A DNA stretch of 56,474 bases from Acephala macrosclerotiorum (Eukaryota; Ascomycota; Leotiomycetes; Helotiales; Mollisiaceae). Each line of letters begins with the position of its first letter. Positions within the stretch are counted from its first letter, which is position 1. Shown here one piece after another: positions 23,880 through 36,657 of the stretch. The position numbers were made by a program, and so were the translations under genes. Below the pieces are notes generated by a model, which searched no databases, was not told where the DNA came from, and saw nothing but the letters and a program-made list of their open reading frames with translations. The stretch is from assembly GCA_014904845.1 (NCBI GenBank), contig MU119521.1, positions 1 through 56,474 on the forward strand, written 5' to 3'.

Positions 23880-24850
23880 GCGTATTATTACTTGTAAATA
23901 TTTTAAATAAAAGTATTTTAAAAATTTTTTTTTTTTAAAAAATAATAAAAATATAAATTATATTAATAAGTTTTTTATAAGTATTATCGTACAATTTGCA
24001 AATAATATATTTGTAATATTATTATAAATTAATTTATTTTTCGTTTATTATTAAAATTAAATAATAACGATTATTAATATTTATATATTTTTATAATTAA
24101 TACGTTTAATAAATATAATAATAATAATAATATACGAAATATTTTATAATTTTTAATTAAAATTCAATTGTTAAAAATAATATAATTTATTAATTTATTT
24201 ATAAAAAAACGCTTTATATTTAAAAAATTATAATAATATTATTATAATATTAAAAAAATATTTTAATTTTAATAAAAATTAATATAAAAATTCGAAATTT
24301 TAAATAATTAAAAAATAAATATATTAAACGTTAATTAATAATTATATATAATTTATATTTATAATTAATTTATATTAAAATCGATAAATTTTTTAATTTA
24401 TATACGTTTATTTATAATATAAAACGATTTATTTTATATAATTAATTAATAATTAAATAAATATTTTTTTTAATTATATTATTTAATTTTCGTTTTTATT
24501 TTAAATTTAAATAAATTTAAATATAAAATTATAAACGTTTAAAAATTATTTAAATTATATTAAATAATAAAATAATACGATTTTAAAATATCGTAATAAA
24601 AATAACGTTATAAATATTTAAAAATTATTTAAATTCGATTATATTAATTACTTTTTTATAAAACGATAATATTACGCGTATTTTATTTATATTAAATAAT
24701 TAAATAATAAAAAAAAATTTAAATTATTTTTAATTATTTTTTAATTATTTTTTAATTATTAAACGATTTATAAAATTATTTAAAATAAAATTTATACAAA
24801 AATAATATAAATTATAAATACTTTATATATATAATATATTATTTTTTTAT
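23880..24850. repeat. AT-rich RIP-degraded spacer between islands
   Basis: No gene is seen and residual C/G sits mainly in CpG. Short TTTTTAATTA repeats occur near 24725-24760. It separates the two central gene islands. Confidence 0.75.
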
Positions 24851-25052
24851 AATAATTTTTAACTCTCAGAATATTGTTTTATGCCTTGATAAATCACAAT
24901 AGGATCTGCATCGTGGCCTGAACATGGACCATATCCAGGTTTCTTAACGAGTATGCACGCAAACTCAGAAAAGATATAGAAGGCTTGAAAGCTTCACTGC
25001 ATACAACAGTAACCGCATACTAGCTAAGACATACAGAATCCTCATCAATAGC

Positions 25053-25229
25053 ATGATTGCTATCTGCGAAAAAGATCCTGCAACAACCTACCCAACCCAA
25101 CTACTCGAAAGTGTCGAAAACGTGCGAATCCTCCAAGGAGTTCAGACAACTGCAAACAAGACCCAAGACTCAGTCAGAGAGATCCCTCCCCCCACCCAAA
25201 AAAGCAACATTCATCAATACTGCCATTGA
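25053..25229 (+). CDS. Small open frame, possible gene remnant
   Basis: A 58-codon frame (MIAICEKDPATTYPTQLLES..., ending TGA 25229) reads like ordinary protein, continues open upstream for several codons and follows a plausible acceptor (ACATACAG near 25036). The expected upstream exons would fall in the AT-rich block, so this may be the surviving tail of a truncated gene. No domain is recognised. It converges on the gene at 25364. Confidence 0.25.
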   Translation: MIAICEKDPATTYPTQLLESVENVRILQGVQTTANKTQDSVREIPPPTQKSNIHQYCH

Positions 25230-25363
25230 CAGCACATCGACCAATACGAAGCCTTATACCTCTGTTGCAAGCTGCCGACCTTCCCTCCTCCCATGCACAT
25301 GACTCGTTGGAGTGATGTGAAGTGATGTGGAGAGAGTGACTGCAGGCGGAAGGCATATCTAGT

Positions 25364-26324
25364 TTAGACCTTTTCGAAAACATCGCTATTGTGGCGAGTC
25401 TCCGTCTCAGCATCCGAATCCGTGCAGTTATTGGCTGCGATCTCGTATTTGGGTAAAGAGGGAGTCTGGAGATAAAATGGCTCCTTGATATCAAAAGGAA
25501 CCATCCCGTGGTCTAAGAAGATCTCGCCACGGCTCTGTCGACTTGATCCGCGGACTGCTGACCTTCTATCTTAACCATTAGCTTGATCCTCCATTAGACC
25601 CAAGATAAAGCTGAACGGGCCACACTCACATACCAGCAATATTCTCTATAGCCTCCAAAATAATAACCCCGCACAAAAACAAGCCCACGATCCCAACAAC
25701 TAGCAATACATTGTATTCCCTCAGCGTAGCTATCGATTGTACCGCACTCGCTCTCGAATAGGAACTCTCTGCCACCGTACTATGGCATCTCCCGTAAAAG
25801 CATTTCGGGCTTGGTACAGCGTGCCTATAATTCCCAACCATTTCTTCCATAAGTCCATTCTTATCCCCTCGTAGACTAGCCCAATACCACTTTACATCCT
25901 CTTTCCTCAGATGCGGTAGAGCGCTCGTGGGTTTGGCTGGTAAGGCACCTGCCTCGCTTTCAGGTTCAGGGTCTGGCTGCAAGGAGTTTTGTGCGTGGAG
26001 AGAGAGAAGGTATGACGACACGAGGGGGATATTGGCGGCGAGAGCTTCGCTTGATTGGACAGTTGTTTTGGGGGTTATTGGTGCGTTGTTGAAGAGAATT
26101 TCTTCGGGGAGTCTGTGACCGGCCATAGAGACAGAGGGACACGGTAGAAAGAGTTGATGAGAGGGAAAGTGGGGGATTGAGAGTTTCGAGGGTGGGGAGC
26201 TGTGTTGATATGATGAGCAGTGGAGGCAGTGTTCTGGCAAGGCGTTGGTGTGTTTGGATGGTATTGGGACGGCGGTGGTAATGTGGAGAACGAGGATGAG
26301 GGAGAGGACCCATGTTGGCTTCAT
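25364..26324 (-). CDS. Signal-peptide protein with one C-terminal transmembrane helix, unknown family
   Basis: Exon 1 (26324-25634) and exon 2 (25569-25364) joined over a 64-bp intron (donor GTATGT, branch AGCTAAT, acceptor GTTAAG) encode 298 residues. Residues 1-19 are a signal peptide (MKPTWVLSLILVLHITTAV). The lumenal/extracellular part is rich in Ser and Pro and has paired cysteines (CLHC at 33-36, CFYGRC at 175-180). One helix follows at about 205-224 (NVLLVVGIVGLFLCGVIIL). Exon 2 adds a polar tail of about 68 residues (with HGMVPFDIKEPFYLQ), giving a type I membrane topology. If the intron is kept, the protein stops three codons later. Another acceptor 4 bp downstream would also give an early stop, so the chosen one is the only site that gives a long tail. 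I do not recognise the family. No RIP-type damage is seen. Confidence 0.6.
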
Positions 26325-26831
26325 TGTGAAAGGCGTATGTTGGTAAGTAATACTCTGTTGTGAAAAGGGAAACTCTTCTGGCAGATGGAGAAATATCGTC
26401 TGTGTTCCTCAGATTATAGAAGTGCAGCCCAACACAGTCCGTCATATATGGCATACACTCCAACGACCTCTCAATGGTCGTTAGGGCCTTCTTAACCAAG
26501 CCCCGTTATTTGGTGAAGGTTGATTTTGTTGATCAAACGGATGATAAAGAAAGAATCGGCGATTATAGGGGCTTTTTACTTTTCCTTAGGGGCGATACCT
26601 GCGATAGCCCATCGATATATCACAGCACAATTTGGTCGAAGTGACATCGGAATGACATTCTCCTCAGTCTGGATTGGGTGGGAAGGATCGAGATAAGAGT
26701 GTTGTGGATAATCTGTCGATTTTCGATCAGAAGCGATGCAAGCGAGGTCTTGGCGAAGGCAATCTGAACCTCTGCGCATTGTCCCGTGCGACGAGGCAAC
26801 CCCGCTAGTGAGATGCGTCGATGTCATCAAA

Positions 26832-27014
26832 TTAAAAGCGTCCCGGCTCGTCACAGTCATACAAGCAGTTACGGTGATCCATGGCGACCTGAGGACAGTA
26901 GCAACCTTCAAGCAATAGAACAGGACAGCAGGCCGAGCATCACAACAAACCATCATGATATACATCACCAAGAACGTAGCCACACAATTCTCCACAGCAG
27001 CACATACTCCTCAT
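26832..27014 (-). pseudogene. Cysteine-rich reading frame with one internal stop
   Basis: A minus-strand frame starts MRSMCCCGELCGY and, after a single TGA at 26942-26940, continues CSACCP...EGCYC...NCLYDC and ends at TAA 26832. There are 11 cysteines in 59 residues, with CC, CxC and CxxxC spacing like small secreted or metal-binding fungal proteins. There is no signal peptide in this frame. A conventional intron removing the stop was not found, and competing frames are also open here. It may be a dead cysteine-rich gene or coincidence. Confidence 0.22.
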
Positions 27015-27064
27015 ATCTCACCAGCAACCCGAACTCAATTTGCAAAGCAAAATGTGCGACTTGA

Positions 27065-27720
27065 ATTCCTCGGGGTGTTTACTGCTTGAGTGCCAAGCAA
27101 TCCTTCGTTCAGGACGCGCGTCAAGAAAATCCCTTGGAGTTCTATTGGGTACTCGGGCTTCGAGTTCCTGGACTGCTCTTTCTGGCGTCCGCGGGAGTGG
27201 CGTTGATTGTCGCGAATCCGAACCAGGTTGGCTTGCTCTTGAGACCTGTCAGACCAATCTAATTGAATTTGGGTTCAAGAGGAGAGAGGAGCCATGTAGG
27301 CCATGCAGGCCAAGAGATCGGTTGGAGATAAAATGACTTATAAGACTCTGATATTGTGACTCGAGAAATAAGGAATGCTTTGCCCTCGGTCGCTAAACAA
27401 CCAAGCTAGATCCCTAGTCGTCGACTAGCGAAATATTGGGACAATCGAAGCATCGATTCGAGTTCCCTGTTCCCCTTGCAAAAGCATTAGTCAATGGCCT
27501 TCGGAGGTTGAATCGATTCGCCAGACAATAGCGATGAGAAGGATCAGAAGAGAAAAGAGGAGGATGCCGAGAATTAGAGGCTAACAGAAGATGGGCGTCA
27601 ACTCTAGTGATTTGACCAGATGCACTTCAGCTTGAGAATCGTCCTTCGCGTGGTTAAGGATTTTTTGGACGAGATATTGCGCCACGGGCGGTGCCTTTAC
27701 GCACAAGGCCCGTATAAATG
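27065..27720. other. Right end of the second island, no gene recognised
   Basis: A plus-strand frame (27040-27336) is open but has no recognisable content. Composition is normal until about 27720, where RIP-degraded DNA resumes. Confidence 0.45.
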
Positions 27721-30700
27721 TTGAAAATTGTAATTAATATTTAGCTTTCTTAATTAAATAGTATAACAGCTTTTAATTTACTTTTAACTAAAGTCGAATA
27801 TTCTTTAAAACGTTTAAAAATACAATTAAAATAAATCGAAATTTTAATTATTTTATTAAATTAAACGAATTCGTTTTATTAAAAGTAATTAAATAAGTTT
27901 TATTTTATTGTTTAAACGATGTTTAATTAAAATTTAATAAATAAATCGTAAAAATTATATTTAAATTAAAAAAAATAATTAAAATTAATTATTAAAAATT
28001 ATTTAATATTATATATTTAAATATTATAATTAATAAATTTATTAAAATATTGTATCGTTTTATTTTTAATTAAATTTTATACAAATATAATTTGATTTGT
28101 TAAAATATTTTTAATGTAATACTTTTTATTAAACGATCGAAATAAAATAATTTAATATTTAAATTTTTAATAAATAATATTTTATTTAATAAAAATATAT
28201 AATATTAAATATTTATTATATTTTAAAAAAAATTATATATTATTATTCGTTTTTTTTATTATAATTAAAACGTAAAAATATTAATTTAATATTTATTAAA
28301 ATATATTTTTTAATTTAAAAAATTTATTAATTTTTTTAATATTTTTAATAATTATAAATAAATTTTTTTTTTTAATAAATAAAATTTTAATTTTTTATTT
28401 TTTATTTTATTAATTAAACGTTTTTATTATAAAATTTAATAAAATATTATATAATATCGTTTTATTTATAATATTAATTATATATATTTAAAAAAAATAT
28501 AAATTTATTTTAATTTATTTAAAAATCAAAATTTTAATTATTAAAAAAAAACTCGTTATATATTATATTAAATATATTCGTAAAATATAATAATTTTAAA
28601 TAATAAAATTATAATATAAAATTAATATAATATTTTAATATTAATAAAAATATTTAAAATATATATAAATTAATTAATTAATTAAAATAAAAATAAAATA
28701 TATTATTAATTATTTTATAATAAATAAAAACTTTTTATATATTAAAAAAATACGTAATAAATATTATTTTTAAAATTAATTATTTATAAAAAATTTTAAA
28801 AAAAAAAATATATATAATTTTATTATAATTTTTTTTTTTTATATAATAAATTTAAAATATAAAATTTTTTAATTTTATATTTAAAAAAGAAATTATTATT
28901 AAAAAATATTATTATATAAAAAAATTAATATTAAATTTATATCAAATAAAATAAAAAAAATAAAATTTTTAAAATTATTAATATAAATTTAAATAATTAA
29001 AAATTTTATTTTATAATATATAATTAAATTTAATTTAAAAAAAATTTAATTATAATTTATTTTTTAATATTAAAAAAAAATTAATATATAATAAATTTAA
29101 AATTTAAAATAATAAAAATATTTATAAATTAAAAACGAATATTAAAATAAATTTAATAAATAAATATTTATAAATAATATTTATATTATATATATAATTA
29201 ATTATTAAACGTATATTATTTAATTAAAATAAAATAATATTAAATTATAATAAAATAATAATAATTTTATATTTTTTTAATATAAATATAAAAATTTAAA
29301 ACTTTTATATAAAAAAATTAATAATAATATTTATTATTAAATTTATTATATTAATTTAAATTAAAATAAAAAATTTTATATTTAAAATATTTGAAACGTT
29401 TAATTTAAATTAATTAAAATATATAAATTTAAAATATTAATTTTTTAAATAAAAAATATTAAAACTTTTAATTATAAATTATTAAATACTTTTATTTTAT
29501 TTTATTTTATTTAATTATATATATAAAATATATTATATATTAATTATTTTATATTTTAATATATTTAAAACGTTTAAAAAACTTAAAAAAAATTAATTAT
29601 TATTTAATTAATTTAATCGTAATTAAATAAATTTAATAAAAAAATAATATATGGATTTAATTATTAATAAATTTTTAATTAAATTAAAATTTATTAATAT
29701 TAGTATTATAATTATTAATTATTAAAATTAATTAAAAAAAATATTAATATTAATAATTTTTTAAATTTTTAAATTTAAAAAAATAAAAAATAAAATATAA
29801 TTTTTTTAAATATATTAAAAATTTTAATTAAATTAAATTAAATTTATTAAAATACAATATATAATTTTTAATTTTATTTAAAATTATATAAAATAAAAAT
29901 TATAAAAATATTATAATATTAATTTTAAATAAATAATTTTATATTAATTTTATATAAAATATATTAAATAAATAAAATAATATAAATTAAAAATTAAAAA
30001 AAATATATATTTAAATATATTAAAATAAATAAAAACTTTTTAAAAAAAATTAATAAAAAAATAAAATTATTATAAATTATAATTTAAATTTTTTTTTTAA
30101 TTTTTTAAATATTTAATTTTATTTATAATTATATTTTTATTTTATATTTTAATTAATATTTTTATTTATTTATTTTTAAATTCGAGTTTTTTATATAATT
30201 TTATATAATTAAAAATTAAATTTTTTATTTTTTATATTTTTATATTAATAATTATTATAATTTATTATATTATATTTAATAATATATATTTTTTTTAATA
30301 TATTTAAATTTATTATATAATTTAATTATATTTTTTTATAATATTTTATTTTAAACGTTATAATTAATAAATTTTTATATTAATTTACGAAATTTTATTT
30401 TTAAAATTTATTTTAATCGTTTTAAAATTATTATTTAATAATTTATTAATTTTAAAAAATAATTAAAATAATATATTTAAAAAATATAATTAATATTAAA
30501 AATTAAAAATTAAAAATATTAAAATTTTTTTTTAAATTTAATTTAATAATTTAAATATATATTTTTATTTTATATATTTATTTTTTATTATAAATAATTT
30601 TTTTTTAATTTTTTAATTAAAATTAAAATTATTTTAATATAATTAAATTCGATTATAAATAAAATTATAATTTATTATTATAATTTATATTAAAATTAAT

Positions 30701-31326
30701 TAATTATATTTAAAAAAATTTTTTATTAATATTTTATAAAATAATCGAATTTACTTTTATAATTATATTATTAATTAATAATTTTTAATATAAACAAATA
30801 AATTAATATTTTTACAAATTTTAAAAAAAAAATTTTAATTAAATATTTTTTTTTAAATTTTTATAATTAATTTTCAATAAATAAAAATATTAATTATTTA
30901 AAAATAAATTATAATTCTTTTAATATTAAAACAATTTATAATAATAAATATTTTATATATTTTTTAATATATTTTTAAAATATTTTTTTTAATTTTATTA
31001 TTTAAATTAATAAATTATATTTTTAAATTAAAATTATTTAATAATAAATTTATTTTTATTTTTTTATTTAAAAAAAAACGTTTTATAAAAAATTAAAAAT
31101 AAATTTTTTTTTATTAAAATATAAAAATCGTTTACGAATTTTAATTTTATATTATTTTTTAATAATATTAATATTTAGTTTTTTATATTATATTTTTTTT
31201 AAAAATTTTTTTAATAATTTAATATAAATAAATTTTTTAAAAAAAATAATTATTAATTATTTATTTTAAAAATTAATATTAATTTTTATTAAATTACGTA
31301 TTATTTATATAATACGAATTATTTTA
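27721..31326. repeat. AT-rich RIP-degraded block
   Basis: No gene is seen. It is among the most depleted parts of the window, with long runs lacking any C or G. It includes a single arm-like copy (about 28716-28790) of the foldback sequence that forms the inverted repeat at 45362-45534. Confidence 0.75.
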
Positions 31327-31982
31327 ATTATTGTCAATTACACAGAAATATTTATTAATAAATTAAACGCAAAAAATAAAAATTTAAATTTTATATTTTG
31401 CAATTGTTGTAATCGTTGTTTATTTTTAATAAAAAGCGTACAAAAATTGAGAAATATAATTTCAATTCTAGTGCAATTAAAACTAATTTCAATGCAATTT
31501 AGTATTGCACGTAATTATTGTTTTAATACTAGTAATTTTTTTTTTCTATTAAAATAATCAATTTAATTAATTCAATTAAATTAATATTTTTGTTTTTTAT
31601 TTTTATTGTAAATCGTTATTACGTAAAATTCGTCAATATTTTAATAATTTAAAAAATAATTAAAAAAAATACGTAATTAAACTTTGAAAATAGTACTAAT
31701 AAATTAGTATTGTTTTTAAAGTTTATTATTAATTGTAATCGTCGATCGAAAATTATAAAAATTGAAATTAAAAGAATTTTTTTTTTTTTGATTTTATAAA
31801 TTAAATAATAATAATATTAAAATATTAACGTTTTTTTATTTTATTATCGATTATTTTATTTTTTTGATATTTTATTTTTTATTATTTAAAGTAATTGAAA
31901 TAAATCGATATATTTTATTGTAAATAAAATAGTAAATACTTTTGATATTATCGATTTTGTATTAGTATTTGTATTTATTATT

Positions 31983-32098
31983 GATTTAAAAAAGTTTATA
32001 AAGTTTTTTAGCGATTTAAAAAAGTATTTTAACGATTTAAAAGAGTTTTTTAATAATTTAATAAAGTTTTTTAATAATTTAAACAACGATTTAAAAAC
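31983..32098 (-). repeat. 21-bp repeats encoding a heptad pattern in element 2
   Basis: Units of the form CGATTTAAAAAAGTATTTTAA recur every 21 bp. On the minus strand they encode seven-residue repeats such as SLKYFFK and SLKNFIN, with Leu/Phe and Lys in fixed positions. This suggests a coiled-coil segment of a gag-like protein of the non-autonomous element. The same array is present at 12090-12183 in element 1 and, inverted, at about 44150-44235 in element 3. Confidence 0.55.
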
Positions 32099-32363
32099 TA
32101 GTTTTATAGTATTATTATTGTTCGTTGAAATCAAATAATATTTTTTTTTATTGAATCGAACAAATAAAATATACAATAATTTAATAAATGAATACTTTTG
32201 TATATAATCGTAAAATCGATTGTAAAATTGTAATTCGAAGTTCAATCGTTGTTTGTTTGTATAGAATTAATAAAATTGATATTTGAAATTGTCGAGATTC
32301 TCGAGTAATATAAAAAGTTCTACGAATAATTATTTAAAGACGCAAAGTTCTTCGAATAATTAC

Positions 32364-32620
32364 TGTAGAAAAGCAATAGAGCACAAAGCAAAAAGGCCCA
32401 ACCGTAGATCAGTTCGTCTTAGCCAGTGGACTAGACTCATTCGAAGTAATCCGTAATCCGTAAATCAATCAATCAACCAGTCAGAGTAGAAGTAGAAAGG
32501 GTTGTTGATTAGTCTATGATAAGCGAAAGCTCCTTATGTACTAGAAGACACGTGACCAGCACTGCTCTCGAAACTAGCTATTTACAAGGATTTTGAAGAG
32601 AGAGCATATAGTCTCACCAC
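32364..32620. mobile_element. Unmutated solo LTR inserted in element 2
   Basis: A 257-bp block of normal composition starts TGTAGAAAAGC, ends CTCACCAC(A) and is flanked by ATTAC on both sides (32359-32363 and 32621-32625). The uninterrupted site can be read in element 1 at about 13102-13117. TG...CA ends with a short target duplication are typical of a solo LTR left after recombination. Depending on whether one A belongs to the LTR, the duplication is 4 or 5 bp. It shows no RIP although its host does, so it arrived later. Confidence 0.75.
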
Positions 32621-33533
32621 ATTACTTCGAGTAATATAAAACTTTATAAGTAGTATTAAAACTCTACGAATTCGAAACGACGTTTTATAAAGTGTAATCG
32701 TAAAATAATACGATTTGCGCGCGTTATAAATCGATTGATTTGTAATTGTAAAAAAAGAATTTATTAAAATAAAATTGTAAATAGAATACAAATTTTCGAA
32801 AAATACTCGAATAATTATTTGTAAAATGCGAAACGTCGTAAAGTATTCGAGAAATATTTGTTTTTATTAACGAAAAATATTTGTTTTATTAAATAAACGA
32901 AAATTCAATAAAAAAATCGTCGTAATATTTTGATCATAAAATCGATTATTTGTAGTAAAAAAGAAATTTTTATTTTATTTTTTCGAATTTTTCGTAAACG
33001 TCGATTTTATTTTTATTACAAATTTGAATAATTTATAATAAAAAAAAGATTTTATTTTATATTTTTTCGAATTATTATAAATTTCATTTTTATTTAATAT
33101 AATAAATGTAAATTTAAAAAATAAATAAATAAAAAAGTTTTCAATTTACGATTTTTTAAAATTTTGAAAATTTTTATAGTATTTCGATTTTTTAAACGAA
33201 AAAATAATTTTTTTTTTTTTTAATATATTATTATATCGAAATAAAAATACGATCTCGATTTTTTTATAAACGCTTTTTTTGCGCAATATTTAATTGTTTT
33301 ATAATCAATTGTAAAATTGATTATTGATTAATATCGATTATACAAAAATATTTATTAATAAATTAAATACAAAAAATAAAAATTTAAATTTTATATTTTG
33401 TAATCGTTGTAATCGTTGTTCATTTCTAATAGAAAGTACGCAAGAGTTGAAAAATATAATCTCAACTTTAGCGCAGTTGAGACTAGTCTCAATGTAGCCT
33501 AGTGCTGCACGTGACTATTGTTCTAACAATTAT

Positions 33534-34572
33534 AAATAAAAAATATTAAATTTAATAATTTTAAATTAATATATAATTAATTTATATACGATTATATTAC
33601 GTTTATTATTATAATATATTAATTAATTCAAATTATATAAAATTTATTAATAAATTAAAATTTAATTAAATATTTTTATATTTTAAATTTTAAACGATTT
33701 TATTAATTCGTTATTACGTAAATTAATAAAATATAATCGTATTTAATAAAAATAATAATTATAAAATTTTTGAATATTAAAATCGATAATAATCGTTTTA
33801 ATAAAAAATATTAAAATTTTTTAAATACGTTTTATTTTAAATATTAAAATATTTATTTTTTTATTTATTTAAATATTAAATATTTTTATAATTATATAAT
33901 TTTTAAAAATTTTTTTTAAAATTATATATTAAATAAAATAATTCAAATTAATTAAATCGATCGTAATATTTAAATATAAAACGAGAATTTTAAAAAGTTT
34001 TTTTTTAATATAAAATTTTATAATAAATATATTTTTATTTTAAATATTTAAATATTTATTTAATATTAAATATTTTTATAATTGTATAATTTTTAAAAAA
34101 AGTTTTAAAAGATTTTTTTTTTAATATAAAATTTTATTAAAAATACGTTCTTATTTTAAATATTAAAATTTTTAATTATAAAATACTTTTTAATTCAAAT
34201 ATATAATTTTAAAAAAAAAATTATAAATTTTTTTTTTTAAAATTATATATTAAATAAAATAATTTAAATTAATTAAATCGATTATAATAATTAAATATAA
34301 AAAACGAAAATTTAAAAAAAATTTTTTTTAATAATATAAAACTTTATAAATAATACGTTTTTATTTTAAATATTAAAAAACTTATTAATTTATTAATTTT
34401 ATTACTCGATAAAATTTAAAATTTAAATAATTATAAAACGTTTAAATTAAAAACTTTATAATTTTTTATAAAAATATTTTTACGAAATTTACAAAATAAA
34501 ATATACATCGAATATTAAAAAAAAAAATTCGTTCGTTAATTAATTTATTTACGAATTAATAAACGAATTTCT
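33534..34572. repeat. RIP-mutated copy of the dispersed repeat seen intact at 4168-5290
   Basis: From about 33555 the sequence follows the unmutated copy with C-to-T and G-to-A changes (for example ATATTAATTAATTCAAATTA for ATATCAGCTAATTCAAATCA). It carries several unit remnants with AAATCGATCGTAATATTT or AAATCGATTATAATAATT, and ends in the mutated terminal hairpin at about 34515-34572. It starts directly beside the right LTR of element 2. Confidence 0.7.
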
Positions 34573-34926
34573 TTTTTTAATAGGAAAAAAATATTTTAAT
34601 TATATAAATAAAATTAAAAATTTTAAAATTTTAAAATATATTATTTTTTTATTATTTATAAAAAAAAAATTATATTTAATTTCGTATTTAATTTTTATAT
34701 TTATAATTATTATTTTAATAAATTTAAAATTTTATTTAATAATAATAAATAATTAAAAAATTTTAATATTTATAATAATAAAAAAAAATTCATTTATTAA
34801 TTCGTAAATTAATTAATTAATAAATATTTTTTTTTTTAATATTTAAAATAAAAACGTATTTTTAATAAAATTTTTATTTTTATATTTAATTATTATAATT
34901 AATTTTATTAAAATAATAATTACGTA

Positions 34927-35119
34927 TTATTAGTAATATTAAAATATTCGAATATATTAATATATTACATTTAATAATCGTAATTTTTACGTATTGAATA
35001 TAAAAATTATTAATTGTTTAAAGAATTAAATTTAAAATTGAAAGTATTAATATATTTTTAAATTTTATATTAGTTCTTTTTATTTAAAGTACGTAATAAA
35101 TACGTACATATATTTCGAT
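34927..35119 (-). repeat. Left (3') LTR of the nested copia-like element
   Basis: 193 bp, aligned without gaps to 42268-42460; differences are mainly C/T and G/A. The retained motif AAAGTACGTAATAAATACGTAC corresponds to AAAGCACGTGATAAATACGTGC in the other LTR. Confidence 0.8.
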
Positions 35120-36573
35120 ATTAATAATCTCTATTTTTGTAGTAAAAATTTAATTTATTTTTTAGTATAATTTTTTACTCAATCGTAGATTCAATAAATA
35201 ATTTCGTAGTTTAAAAATTTAATATTTATAAAACGACTATAGAAAATCGCTCGTTCAAAAGAAAAAAATAGAAAATCTTGTAATTATATCGATTATATTA
35301 TAAACTTTTTATAAAATTACAATTTTTTCATATAACGTCAATTAAATAACTTTTAAAAAAAAAAAGATTTACTTTAAAATAAATTTTTTTTTTCAATTTT
35401 AATACTTCGTATTGTATTTATTTTTTTTTTTATATGTATATTTTAATTTTTACTTTAATTAATTTTCTTTTTTCGTAGAATTAATATAAAATTTAATTTA
35501 ATAGTATTTTAATCGTAATAAAAAAAGTATTATAAATTATATTGTTTTAATTTTTAATTATTCGTATATTCGCAAAAAAATCAAAAAAGTATTAATTAAT
35601 ACGTAAATCGATAATCGAAATTAAAAGAGTAATTAAATTAATAATTTAATTATTTCGTATTCGAATTGTAAAAAATTTTTTTATTTATATTTTACTTTAA
35701 AAAATCGTATTTTGTACAATTAATAAATTTTTGTTTATAGTATTGATCGCATTGTATAATTATCGAAAGTATTAATAATTCGACGCGTTTTAAATACGAT
35801 TGATTTTTTGTAATACGACGTTCTAATTAATTTAAAATTTAATTAATAGAATAGAAATTTATTAAAACGTAAAAAATTTTTAAAATTGATTTATTATAAT
35901 AAAAAAATTGTATTTAATATTATTATTAATAAAATTGAAAAATTAATAATAAAATAAATAAATCAAATAATAAAATTGTAAAATCGATAATCGAGTATTT
36001 TAATTTGCAATCTACGTAATTAATTAATAATAATTAATTATATTTTTATATTTTTAAAAATTTAATTCGAAATAAATTAATTTGCTCGATTTAAAAAAAT
36101 AAAATTTTAATTTTATTCTCGATCTTATTTCTTTTTATTCATTTTTTTATTTTAATCGTAAAATTATTCGTATTAATAAATTTTTACAAAATTTTATTTG
36201 AATTGAATTTTATTATAATATTTATTGAATTATCGTTTTTATATATTTATTATACTTTTTACAATTTTCTACGTTCGTATAATTGTCTCAAAGTTATAAT
36301 ATCGATCATAAAACGTTTTTCGTTTATTATTTTTAGTTTTATTAAATAATCGTATAAAAAATACGAATTCGTACAAATAATAATAAAAATATTAAATAAA
36401 TCGAATTGTTTTACGATTATATTAATAATAAAAATTATTACAATTACTATATTTGTTTTACTAATTATTTTATAGATTTCAAACGTTAAAACGCTTTTAA
36501 TAATTTTTTTACACTTTGTAAAACTTTAATATATCAAATTGCTTTTTATTTTAAAATCGTTTTTGGTTCGAAT

Positions 36574-36657
36574 TTCGTTAGTAATTATAATCACGTATTC
36601 AATTTGCGAACTCAAATCGATATTATTAACGTGTAAATCGTCTACGAATACGAATAT
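36574..36657 (-). pseudogene. RNase H motif of the copia-like pol, readable through RIP
   Basis: Twenty-eight open codons on the minus strand include FVDDLHVNNIDLSSQIEYV. This corresponds to the conserved copia RNase H region (FVDASFANN.DLSSQIGYV). The DLSSQI core is intact, and Gly-to-Glu is a G-to-A change. Confidence 0.65.

Larger units (their letters stand above)
31332..33528. mobile_element. LTR element 2, same family as element 1, with an insertion
   Basis: The LTRs 31332-31528 and 33332-33528 are both 197 bp. The flanks ATTAT (31327-31331) and ATTAT (33529-33533) match perfectly. The interior aligns with element 1 but lacks about 0.7 kb corresponding to roughly 12210-12910, and it carries an unmutated 257-bp insertion at 32364. 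The right LTR keeps the C/G-rich words TAGCCTAGTGCTGCACGTG, while the left LTR has lost them. Confidence 0.85.

Noticed and set aside
26576..26995. A 139-codon minus-strand frame with a hydrophobic start
   Set aside because: It starts at GTG, has no recognisable family and overlaps the cysteine-rich frame; it could not be preferred over chance.
31886..32245. Minus-strand 119-codon frame as a cellular gene
   Set aside because: It lies inside LTR element 2; only its heptad array is meaningful, as part of the element.
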